NCBI GenBank assembly: GCA_028565635.1 | Contig: JAOXYB010061646.1 | Location: forward strand, 1-10,624 | Length of the DNA stretch: 10,624 bases | Reading direction: 5' to 3' | Source of the DNA: Phoronis ovalis | Lineage: Eukaryota > Phoronida > Phoronidae | Shown: piece by piece, positions 1 through 8,200 of the stretch | Position numbering within the stretch: position 1 is the first letter of the stretch | How the letters are laid out: each line of letters begins with the position of its first letter | Notes under the pieces: generated by a model | Database searches by the model: none | What the model saw: only the letters and a program-made list of their open reading frames with translations | Told to the model about the DNA's origin: nothing | Made by a program: the position numbers and the translations under genes

Positions 1-42
<42 letters not shown>
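1..42. repeat. TA/GA microsatellite
   Basis: Bases 1-12 are (TA)n and bases 13-42 are (GA)n, followed by an interrupted GATGGAGAGA. It lies in the left-gene intron downstream of CCP3. The run reaches the window edge, so its full length is unknown. Confidence 0.95.
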
Positions 43-49
<7 letters not shown>

Positions 50-145
50 AATAATTCTCAATCATTTATATTAAACAAAGTCTAAATGGACTTTTCTCTA
101 TTTATTTTATAAAAATATTATGGACCCAGTTGATGAGACACTCAC

Positions 146-331
146 CGTTGCAGGAGGGCACTGACATACTCCACTCTCCATTAGACATGCACGTAGTTGT
201 TTTGGATAATGTACCATCTGGTAAATCGTACCCTTCATAGCAAGTGTACGTGACTGTATCGCCCAGTTGAAAGCGGCCTTCCCATGCTAATACAGCATGA
301 AGGACTAAAGATGGCTTTCCACATCGAATTT
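146..331 (-). CDS. Left gene exon 7: CCP/sushi domain 3
   Basis: 186 bp, phase 1 in and out; acceptor ACTTTATAG (AG 333-332), donor GTGAGT (145). Cysteines occur in IRCG, TYTC, TTC and PSC, with EGYDLPDGT and Trp in GEWSM, as in CCP2. The closeness of the DG-Y-P-DG core to CCP2 suggests the two arose by local exon duplication. A good donor follows, so the coding region continues beyond the left edge. Confidence 0.92.
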
Positions 332-3300
332 CTATAAAGTAAACAAGAAAACGTTTTGATGTTGCACTTGTTTGCTACTGACATGTATAAGATGTAATAT
401 GTCTTACAAATGTTGATTTTTTACAATAGCTCGTCATATCACCCTGAATAAGCCCCCGGAAATAAGCCCCAGCATTGTAAGTACATCTGGGAAGTATGTT
501 TTCCTTGACAAAGGTACGTGTTCGTCACAAATGAATTGAAAAGTACGTCGGCCCTTTTCCGTTATATTTGTTGTATATAATGCATTTTGTCATCAAAATT
601 AAATATTACAACAACAGAAAGTTGTAATTATGAAATGTGGTGCTCACACTTTGAACATTTAAATACAAATACCGCGTGTACTTGCATTGCAAAGCATATT
701 AAAGAATCGAATTTTGATCATTTCAGGAAAAGCAAAATATCATCTTAAAGTTTAAAGCAAAAGAAGACTAAAGTGCTTTACACGATTAACAGTTCGTTGT
801 AAAAAAACATTAAGCGGCATTTTGTAAAAACAACTGTCCCGCCAGATGTCGCAATCAAGCAGTAACAAAGGTGCAGGCGCCTAGCTGGTACAAAGATCAT
901 TCGCAGGATTGCAATGTGTATGCGTATGCTATCTAGCACAAAGACATATCGGAAAATTAAGCAATTTTCTTTAAAAATCATAAAATGGTTCTGTTACTGA
1001 CTGAAACGTTATCTCAAATGATTTGAGGTGGCGAGACCCATTCGTTGCAATGTATTTACACTTTGCATCTAATTATGTTTTAAAAAAATAGCAATACAAA
1101 TTTAAAATATTAGTATCATTGGCTTCATTCAAAAATCGATTTTTTTAGTAGCGCTTTGGCCTATGTAGTGCACTGTTACTTGGACACTAATGGTACAAGT
1201 ATTGATTGTCCCCCTGAGCTAACTATTTATGTAAAAGCGTTTGAAAACTAAAAATCAATCATTAAAAGGTATGAAATCAATAATGTTTATGTTTAAAAAT
1301 GGTTGATTGGTAACTAGTATGCTGATCAATATACAGTAACAATGGATCGTACGGATTAACAGTTGCAAGACAGCAACCGTTCAGGAAAAATCGTTTGTCA
1401 TGTTTAATGCGTAAAACCAGTAATAATATTTATTTTGTGTTACCCTACATCCTTTTCAAAATCATTTTGCGATTAGTCCAACATTACTTTAGATACCTGA
1501 TGTTTTTCAATTGATTGTATAAGCTTTTTGAACTCTTGAACTTTTGGCAAGTAGTCTTGCTATAATTTATGTTCTATTCAGTAAGAATAATTAAGCAAAA
1601 TACATTTTTAAATTATAATTAAACGAATACTTTAAAACACATTAATTTTAGATGATGAAAAAAAAAACAGTTTTTGCAAAATGAAACATTCTTAAAAATA
1701 AATAAATTGTCAGTAAAAGAAAAACCATAAATATAGTAGTTCTATATGAATGTTATTTATAAAACCTCCATTATAAAAAAATGTTTAATGTTACAGGAGA
1801 CAGTAGTTCAATAAAGAAGCACAACCTTGATAACTCTTACTTATATGGGCTTGATGATAAACGTTGTCTGGTTTGCTGTTTAGTTAGTAAAACAAAATGT
1901 TTAATAATTTGGAATATTATGATAAAGTTCAAAATTTATTTCTGGACCAATGCCTATACTAGAAAAAAGTTTCCCTACCTAGTCTATCTTTACAGTAGTT
2001 TCCGAGTTATACTCTTCCGTATATACAAAATACTGGTTAGTGATGAGGTAAAATGACGTCAGAAAAATCTGAGTAACCGTCGCAAACCATTATATTTAGT
2101 ACTTTATCGGGAGTATGTTTCCGAGTTATTCTCTTCCGTATATACAAAATACTGGTTTTGATGCGGTAAAATGACGTCAGAAAAATCTGGGTAACTAGTA
2201 TATTTAGTACTTTATCGGGAGAGCATAACTCGGAAACCTACTGTAAGATTACTAAATTAAAACCTGTTCACGTTTATTGTTTTTATATAGTTTCTATTGT
2301 ATTCACTATAATTCATCGATAATTTTCGATATTTATTCCAGCAGTAAATTAAACATTAATTCATTAGTCTTAAAATCGATTCATATTTACCAACGCATGA
2401 AGGTAGATATTGTGGTTCCCAATGACCCGTGTTCAAGCAATGTCTTGTTTTAATTTGGCTCCCATCAGGGAACCTGTATCCGTCTATGCAGCTATACGTA
2501 ATGGCAGCACCAACACTGTGCTGAGTACCGCTGGCAAGTGATCTTAATGTAACTGGTACATCCGGACATTCAATGGCTGCAAAAAACACAAAGCAGCGTT
2601 TTAGGCTGGAAAAACTGCTTGTCTTTTCATATTTATTTTGCATTTTTTTTCACTGATGGAAATTGTTTCTATTAATTTGTGTTTTTACTAAACAAAAATA
2701 ACAATACACAGAAACAGGCCTGGCTAAGTAAAGTTTAGATTCTCGTCACATGTCCATTTGGAAAGCTCAATTTCACACAGTTTATATTACATTTAAGTTG
2801 CATGTAAATTGATATCAAACAACGATATACATTCCTGGTTAGTCTTTATTGCTTATTGCTTGTCAATGTTTTACAAAGAGTTACTGTGAAGAGAGAACTT
2901 ACGTATGCAATCAGGAACTGTAGAGCTCCAGCGGGAATTCGGCTGACAGGATATGACCACCTCTCGCAGTAAAGGTGAAAACCAATGGCCTAGGTTACAA
3001 TTATAGGTCACAACTGTTCCAACTAAAGTATTGTTAGTATCGGGACTTCCCAACGCGATATCCGGTACAACAGGACAGCTAGCATCTTTATGACAAAAAA
3101 TATCTTTAATTAACTACATTGATAATTGTATTGATAATTTAAAAAATATACAGGTAGGTCAAAATATTTTAGTATCTTTTCTGGCCTTGTAGAACAACAC
3201 ATGGACAATTATTTGAAGATTAGTAAAGTGAAACCACGTCATCAAAAACTGTTAGGCACAGAATAATTAATATTCGTACTCTAGCGATGGTTTTACAAAA

Positions 3301-4761
3301 AATACTATGACGACATCAGTCGTTTTTTGTCATTTCCTATGCCAAAGACTTTCATACGTAAAGGGATATATAAGAGAAATAATGGTGTTCTTACATTTTT
3401 TGCACACATAAGGATAAGCTGTAGTACAACTATCTGCGTGCCACTCCGAACCCTCCGTTATTGTAACACAGTCTCCAACCGTTGGTAGTGGCTGCTGATA
3501 GGCAGTCCAATATTTCCATTCACCAGAAGCATTATCCAGCCAATTCCATTCGTTGTTGGTCTTTGTCAGTCCAATCCAAAATGAATTCTCAGGTAAAGAA
3601 TTCACCCTATAAATATTTTTTCCTTGTAGTTAAAATTGTTGCGAAGGATCCCCAGAAACCAAGATTAGAATCCATCAGCAAGTATGCTTTGTACAAACCG
3701 TAACACCGTAAGAGAGACGAAATGACGGGGTAGTGCAACGAAATGACGGGGTAGTGCAACGAAATGACGGGGTATAGTGCCAGGCGGGGTACTGCAGCAA
3801 CCTTTGGAATACTTACAACACCATTAACATTATATATAGCATTGTATTAATATTCAGAAGAAGAAATATCAAGCTTGTAACTTTAAAGCATTTTAAGAGC
3901 ATAAAGGCATGTAGATGTAGCATGCATTTTAATTTCATTCGCAAATAATCAAGTACATACAAAATCATAATTTCATGAAAGCTGCACGTTGCTGCTGCAC
4001 TACATAAATTAATTGTTGAAGTGATACTTACGATAACGTTGCGACAAATGAATTTTCGAAGGAATTTTGTATACCGACAAGTTCAGCATTCTGTTGCTGG
4101 CAATAGTTCTGTGCTTGCATAAATGGAGCTGGTGACTGCGACACATAATAGCAATATGGCTCACCATACACCCAACCGATGGGACATAAAGCACCTTAAA
4201 GAAGGTTAGGTGGTTTTAATAATTTTAAATAAAACTGATTTTCATTTATGAAAATATAAAGTGTGATATATGGCAAGGAATTTATTACGTGAGCTAGGTA
4301 AACAACTGGACGTAAAATAAAGTGTGGCCCACAAAGTATCATTATATTTAGACTGTTGTCGTAGTGTGAAATATTTGCTAAATTAAACACATGTCCACAC
4401 AAGCAACCAACAATTAGTAAGTAATACAACTTCAAAATCTCGTAGTATAGTGCATTAGCCCACATATGGACATGCTATTATAATAAAGTTTGAAATTATT
4501 TTCTGAAGATTGCTTTACAAGATCTACTTACAGTTCGTTGGGCAAATACTCAGTGTCAGGACACAGATTACTATTCGTAAATGCTAAAATTAAAATAAAA
4601 AGTTAACGTGAATGTTTTCTTCTCACAATTTGAAATCAATATCATTTTCCATAGATCTAGTTATCATTACTTGATGTACAAAGGCTATAGTTTCTAAACA
4701 CAATTCCGTAGAGTCTGTTATAAAGAAATTTGAAATGAAAGCATGTACTTACCCAATTCAT
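146..4761 (-). CDS. C-type lectin / sushi (CCP) protein gene, left; seven coding exons, 3' end outside window
   Basis: Joined coding exons (minus): 4761-4753, 4583-4532, 4194-4032, 3606-3395, 3085-2903, 2576-2391 and 331-146. Together they give about 330 codons without a stop, and the gene continues past the left edge. Order: signal peptide (about residues 1-21), long-form CTLD (24-143), CCP1 (149-205), CCP2 (210-267), CCP3 (272-329). The CTLD has all six expected cysteines (24, 35, 52, 121, 135, 143) and the core FWIGL at 84-88. Each CCP has four Cys and the Trp before the last Cys. All introns are GT-AG and phases agree (0,1,2,1,1,1). From family knowledge, this is a secreted or surface recognition protein with a lectin head and a CCP stalk; ligand unknown. 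The Ca/sugar-site positions read QPL and WHAD rather than EPN/QPD and WND, so sugar binding is doubtful. Asn-glycosylation sequons occur at NAS (residue 100) and NNT in CCP1. A C-terminal anchor cannot be judged. Confidence 0.87.
1993..2243. mobile_element. MITE-like element with terminal inverted repeats and TA flanks
   Basis: The left end (1993-2023) and the reverse complement of the right end (2213-2243) share about 30 bp, starting CAGTAG(G)TTTCCGAGTTAT, with one indel and a few mismatches. The element is flanked by TA on both sides (1991-1992 and 2244-2245), as expected for the TA target duplication of Tc1/mariner-type transposons; a CAGT terminus is also common there. It has no coding capacity, so it would be non-autonomous. 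The interior consists of two direct copies, 1999-2113 and 2118-2221, each with one TGACGTCA palindrome. Confidence 0.75.
1999..2221 (+). repeat. Two direct repeat units inside the MITE
   Basis: Unit A is 1999-2113 (115 bp) and unit B is 2118-2221 (104 bp). Both start TTTCCGAGTTAT and end TTTAGTACTTTATCGGGAG, with nearly identical middles. Unit A has about 11 extra bases near 2077-2088. TGACGTCA, a full CRE-type palindrome, occurs in both (2054-2061 and 2172-2179). Confidence 0.88.
2391..2576 (-). CDS. Left gene exon 6: CCP/sushi domain 2
   Basis: 186 bp, phase 1 in and out; acceptor TTTGCAG (AG 2578-2577), donor GTAAAT (2390). Four CCP cysteines appear in IECP, TYSC, RHC and PSC. The DGYRFPDGS turn and the Trp in GHWEP before the last Cys are typical of the family. 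It joins in frame to both neighbouring CCP exons. Confidence 0.93.
2903..3085 (-). CDS. Left gene exon 5: CCP/sushi domain 1
   Basis: 183 bp, phase 1 in and out; acceptor CATAAAG (AG 3087-3086), donor GTAAGT (2902). A single exon encodes one CCP module: Cys in ASCP, Cys in TYNC, Cys in ISC and Cys in PDC, with the conserved Trp in SRWSS before the last Cys. A symmetric phase-1 exon per CCP is the classical arrangement and allows exon duplication or skipping without a frame shift. It holds one NNT sequon. Confidence 0.92.
3395..3606 (-). CDS. Left gene exon 4: second half of the CTLD
   Basis: 212 bp, phase 2 in and phase 1 out; acceptor TTTATAG (AG 3608-3607), donor GTAAGA (3394). It encodes residues 76-145. 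FWIGL is the hallmark CTLD core. NEWNWLDNASGEW is the usual W-rich strand and carries an NAS glycosylation sequon. GDC, DSC and YVC supply the three remaining disulphide cysteines. The long-loop position reads QQPLP and the position before the penultimate Cys reads WHAD. Both depart from the Ca-coordinating motifs, so classical Ca-dependent mannose or galactose binding cannot be assumed. Confidence 0.92.
3718..3780. repeat. 21-bp minisatellite, three copies, in a left-gene intron
   Basis: Copies are 3718-3738, 3739-3759 and 3760-3780. Each begins CGAAATGACGGGGTA; the third copy carries a small change (TATAGTGC). A decayed partial fourth copy follows to about 3797 (GGCGGGGTACTGCAG). The GC-rich unit stands out in AT-rich surroundings. 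It lies in the 425-bp intron that splits the CTLD (3607-4031). Confidence 0.92.
4032..4194 (-). CDS. Left gene exon 3: first half of the CTLD
   Basis: 163 bp, phase 1 in and phase 2 out; acceptor TTTAAG (AG 4196-4195) and donor GTAAGT (4031). It encodes residues 22-74. It opens with ALCPIGW, the usual start of a long-form CTLD with Cys-Pro and Trp. YCYY (second Cys) and AQNYC (first core Cys) follow, then NAELVGI, the conserved alpha-helix to beta-strand region. The last 38 bases plus 20 bases of the following intron recur nearly unchanged at 6952-7009. Confidence 0.9.
4532..4583 (-). CDS. Left gene exon 2: hydrophobic core of the signal peptide
   Basis: 52 bp. The acceptor is a T/A-rich tract ending ATTTTAG (AG at 4585-4584) and the donor is GTAAGT (4531). 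Read in phase 0 it encodes the hydrophobic stretch RIVICVLTLSIC and then PTN. It ends in phase 1 with a T that combines with GT of the next exon to make Cys21, just before the CTLD. The other two frames do not join in frame to the CTLD exon. Confidence 0.75.
4753..4761 (-). CDS. Left gene exon 1: start codon, Met-Asn-Trp
   Basis: Nine coding bases encode Met-Asn-Trp, then a consensus donor GTAAGT at 4752-4747. The exon ends in phase 0 and joins an exon that starts in phase 0 at 4583. The joined N-terminus, MNWHLRIVICVLTLSICPTN, has a basic residue followed by a hydrophobic core, as a signal peptide should. I chose this start for that reason; no transcript evidence is available. An upstream ATG gives only a two-codon ORF whose stop overlaps this start. 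Confidence 0.68.
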
Positions 4762-5271
4762 TATGGCATTTTCCTTACAATTAATTTGAATACTTGTTAG
4801 ACCACCATTTTATTTTTTAATGAATCTTTACACAGTTTGTTCACGTGAGAATTGTGACATACGTCATGAGTAGTTTTGTAAACAAATTGATTAAATGTTC
4901 AACTGTATTTACAGTAGCTTATAGAGAACCTCAATTTTACGTTAATAATAAATGAAATTGTAAAGATTTTTGCCTTACAGGCGATTTTAGTTATACAGAA
5001 AATGATGTACATCAGAAATATTTGCATATTGTTGGCAAATTTTATTAATTGTTCATTAATATGTAATTTCGTTGCAACATTTAATTTTGTCCCGATATTT
5101 AATGACTTGTTTTGTGTATCCGTTGTTGGTTACAAAAGCAGGTTATTTCATCGATATATTTTAATTGCTGTTTACTGGATATATTGATCGTTTAATCACA
5201 TATTTGGCAATGTGTTTTAGTTGATCGTCATTATCATATAGGATTAAGATGTGTATAATATAACTAACGTC
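4762..5271. promoter_or_regulatory. Shared divergent 5' region of the two lectin genes
   Basis: 510 bp separate the two start codons, which point away from each other, so both core promoters and 5' UTRs should lie here. Visible sequence: palindrome TCACGTGA (4841-4848, containing an E-box CACGTG), ACGTCA half-CRE sites at 4861-4866 and 5267-5272, and T/A-rich stretches that could act as TATA elements (plus strand GGATATATTG near 5177; minus strand AAAAAATAAAAT near 4815). Splice-acceptor-like TTTTTGCCTTACAG (ending 4980) and TTATCATATAG (ending 5241) lie upstream of plus-strand ATGs and could serve spliced-leader trans-splicing if this is a tunicate. No single element is proven. Confidence 0.55.
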
Positions 5272-5289
5272 ATGGCGATTTTTGTTGGG
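5272..5289 (+). CDS. Right gene exon 1: start codon and first six residues
   Basis: The start context is CGTCATGG, with G after the ATG as favoured in animals. Eighteen bases encode MAIFVG, then donor GTAAGG at 5290. Phase 0 joins to the exon at 5787 and gives MAIFVGALLTSIIAGTLG, a convincing short signal peptide. The same phase-0 split of the signal peptide is seen in the left gene. The competing start at 5002 is treated separately. Confidence 0.7.
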
Positions 5290-8200
5290 GTAAGGAATTT
5301 TTAACAATTTGTCATTTTAAGTAATTGAAGGGCACTGACATGTGTAACTTGCTTTGATTTCATGAGTGATACTAAAGTAACCACATTCTAAAAAAATCAA
5401 AATAATGCCGGCTTAGGATCTGCTTTCTTCGAGTAGATGTACTTGGAGAGTTTATGCATTTTTATTTTCTAACGCGTCAGTGTTAATATATATCACGTCT
5501 CTGAAAGTATGTTTTGTATATTGCCACTTGCTATCTGGCATTAGGATAGTGCTAATTTTCCCATCCACCTCAATAGTAACATATTGCCTTCTAGTTAATA
5601 GCCTAAATCTACGGTGAAAATACTGTTCAGTCACAAATAAAGAAAATCATTCTAATGCCTACTTCCGAATTTTCGTGCAAGCTTAACTTTTGTGTGAACT
5701 CTTACGCGTACAACAGACCTCTAAGAGGAATTGCCATTTTTGTGATTATACGTCATGTAACTATGTACATTTGTACTTTTTTATAGGCGCTTCTGACCAG
5801 TATTATAGCCGGTACACTAGGTAAGTAAGTGTGGCCGCTTTTGTTTTCATCTCAGCGAATACTGCACAACTATTGTGATAAACGCAAGAGCAATAGACCC
5901 AGCGTAGAGAAAAATATACGATTGTTTACATTTGAAGCTTGTTATAACTATATTCTACTCTTCCTTATCATCCTGGCTGAGAATCGTATGTTACTTTTAA
6001 CCTTTTAGTGGAAAAAAATACTTTATCAGTGTGAGTGGTATAGTACCTAATACGATTTCAAATTTCATAACTTTTTAATGCACTGTTTTTTTTAGAAAAG
6101 TTCCTGTTTTTATTATTTGATTTTCTATGTTTAGTGATATACTATAAGCAGTTTGAAATAACCATATTAAGTCACTTACACATATGCGTTCAGCGTAAAA
6201 ACTCAAAGTTCCTACCCTACTATAGTGCTTCATATATTAAATATAATTTAGGTTCCTGCCCAACTCTGCCGCAACCATGGAGTTCAAATAATGGTGCTTG
6301 TTACATAGTTGATACAGCTGCTGGTGACAAACAGTATGCAGATGCCTTAGGAATATGTGATGATTACAATGCTACGTTAGCAACTTTAACTGATGCAAAT
6401 GAATTGACTTATTTAGTTAACAATATTTTGGTTGGAGCTGAGTAAGTGTATTTATATTATCATCATTTCTTCATTTTATTAACTGGTTTGAACTTATAAG
6501 GAAAAAAATGCATTTCAATGAAATCCCATTCCACAAAACGTATTCAAGATTCATTCTATATAGGTAGCAATTTGTGATACTCTTTTCGCTGCATACATTA
6601 TTTTTCTCCTGTTATAATAGAACCCCAGTTAGTTGAGCGCCTGAAATGTGGCCAAAATAAACCGAATTGCCCTACCCCGCAGGATGTGATGGCTTAAAAC
6701 AGTTCTGTATCCAGTTCTGTATGGCGCCGTGTATGTCGATGCACGAAGCGATTGATCAATAGCGCAGTTTCGTTAATAGCTAGTCTAAATCTTGGTAACA
6801 TTACCATCAAATCTTTCTTCCAAATCTCGAAAAAACTGCGTTTCCACTATTTCTTATTCCAGAAGAGTTGTTCATAAATGCATACATTTGACAGTACGAC
6901 GAAAAGAATTTAAAATCAGAGTTTGAATCTTTTTATACAATTTGAGTTTTTATTGTTGAAGTGATACTTACGATAACGTTGCGACAAACGAATTTTCGAA
7001 GGAATTTTGAATTATAACTGTGTCACTTTGGGCACAGTAGCTGAAAATCCTACTATGTTATTGGAAGTTTCAATACGCATAGCCTTGAAAACTAGTATGT
7101 AAATTTAAGAGCTGTAACTTATGGTAGGTACAATGCACGTAACTCGTTTATCGTAGTAACCGTTTGCCTGGAACATATCAAGCAAATTTTGAAGAAGAAT
7201 TGTTAGACGCTACAAAAAATAGACGCTACATATATGTTCTTATACGCCTGATGCTCATAGATAGAAGTACTATAAATATTTTAATGCTACAAAAAAGCTT
7301 TACTATCTTGATCGGTGCTGCAACTTCTAGGTTATATAGATTTCCATAAAAAAAAACGTTGTATCTCGTTCATGTAAATATAAAATAGAGCAACACTTTC
7401 CAAACTATTATCTCTTTTGATCTGAGGTCCATCCTTTCATACATTATCAGTTAGTTTTTTTGCAATCTTGGCCATGCTGAATTAGAGAAAACTGCGTTAG
7501 TACCAAATTGAGGTACCAAACCTACCCATGAATCGCGCTATTACAAAGGCAAAATAGGCCCGAATTCAAATTTCGATTTTTAAAAAACTGTAATGATCTC
7601 AGAATGTATAACATGTTGACTTGACATCACAAAACACCAAAAAATTAAAACATAACACCTCCAAAAAACGTAGAAAATACGTGTATTAATATGCTGGTAC
7701 TACTATATTCGTAAAATGTAGTTTTCATATAATTCACGCCTGGCCTATCATGATACCAACGCTCGATTCTATCTTCTATAAGTTTTTAGCATCTGGACGT
7801 TGTAGCTCGCTAAACAAAATCTAGCTCCCAGGAATAGATTTGTAGCTTCTGCTTAAGATTATCTATCTCTTAAAAGGTCCTAGGAATGGATTTGTTAAAA
7901 TGTCATTAGCCGAAGACTAGCTTGGCTAGCTCCAATGGAACATTTGTAGCTTCTAACGATTATTGTTCAAAATATGAATGAAATAGTGTTAAATATTCTT
8001 AAAGTATAAATATTTTATACAGCATATACTGGTTATGCTATAATCCACCCGCCGATACTACTCATTACTGCGATGGAACACCTTATGACGATGGCGTGAC
8101 TGGAATTAACTCAGTGAATGATAACTATGCCTTATTAGTGTCTGCATTTAATGGTGGCTTTTTCTTAACTAAACAGCTATTGGTCACGAGTGTATATAAG

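Larger units (their letters stand above)
332..2390 (-). other. Large left-gene intron between CCP2 and CCP3 (2,059 bp)
   Basis: Donor GTAAAT at 2390 and acceptor TATAG at 333-332. I searched the minus strand for another CCP exon with the Cys/Trp pattern between plausible splice sites and found none. It contains the MITE-like element at 1993-2243, a doubled AATAAGCCCC motif (447-470) and a near-perfect hairpin CTCAAATGATTTGAG around 1014. Other left-gene introns are 169-425 bp, so this one is much longer, partly because of the inserted element. Open frames at 778-981 (minus) and 1781-2056 (plus) show no protein-family character. Confidence 0.75.
5290..6251 (+). other. Right gene introns 1 (5290-5786) and 2 (5821-6251)
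   Basis: Intron 1 (497 bp) runs from GTAAGG to TTATAG and holds one copy of the dispersed protein-like repeat (5536-5607). Intron 2 (431 bp) runs from GTAAGT to ATTTAG; I see no further structure in it. Confidence 0.7.
6442..8022 (+). other. Large right-gene intron 3 splitting the CTLD (1,581 bp)
   Basis: Donor GTAAGT at 6442 and acceptor ATACAG ending at 8022. It is nearly four times the length of the matching left-gene intron (425 bp). It contains a short doubled AGTTCTGTAT (6701-6722), the antisense copy of left-gene sequence (6952-7009), a CTLD-like remnant (7010-7100) and degenerate 50-55 bp repeats (7821-7965). I looked for an alternative second CTLD half with a WIGL-type core and found none. 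The open frame 7164-7349 has no domain character. Confidence 0.7.

Noticed and set aside
778-981. Minus-strand open frame of 67 codons
   Set aside because: Lies inside an intron of the left gene; no signal peptide, domain or repeat character, and no suitable splice sites to join neighbouring CCP exons.
1781-2056. Plus-strand open frame of 91 codons
   Set aside because: Runs into the MITE-like repeat and has no family features; its second half is the transposon terminus.
2356-2643. CCP2 as an intronless start-to-stop gene
   Set aside because: The open frame extends past both splice sites only by chance; the 186-bp exon with phase-1 borders fits the rest of the gene.
3482-3703. Plus-strand open frame opposite left-gene exon 4
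   Set aside because: Antisense shadow of the CTLD exon; the minus strand has clear CTLD motifs and splice sites.
4196-4465. Minus-strand open frame of 89 codons with hydrophobic stretches
   Set aside because: It coincides with the left-gene intron between exons 2 and 3; the well-supported acceptor and donor remove it.
6134-6251. ATG at 6134 as start of the right gene
   Set aside because: The frame is continuous with exon 3, but the added residues form no signal peptide and a good acceptor separates them. Exons 5272-5289 and 5787-5820 give a far better N-terminus.
7164-7349. Plus-strand open frame of 61 codons in intron 3
   Set aside because: AT-rich, no Cys pattern and no domain resemblance; probably chance.
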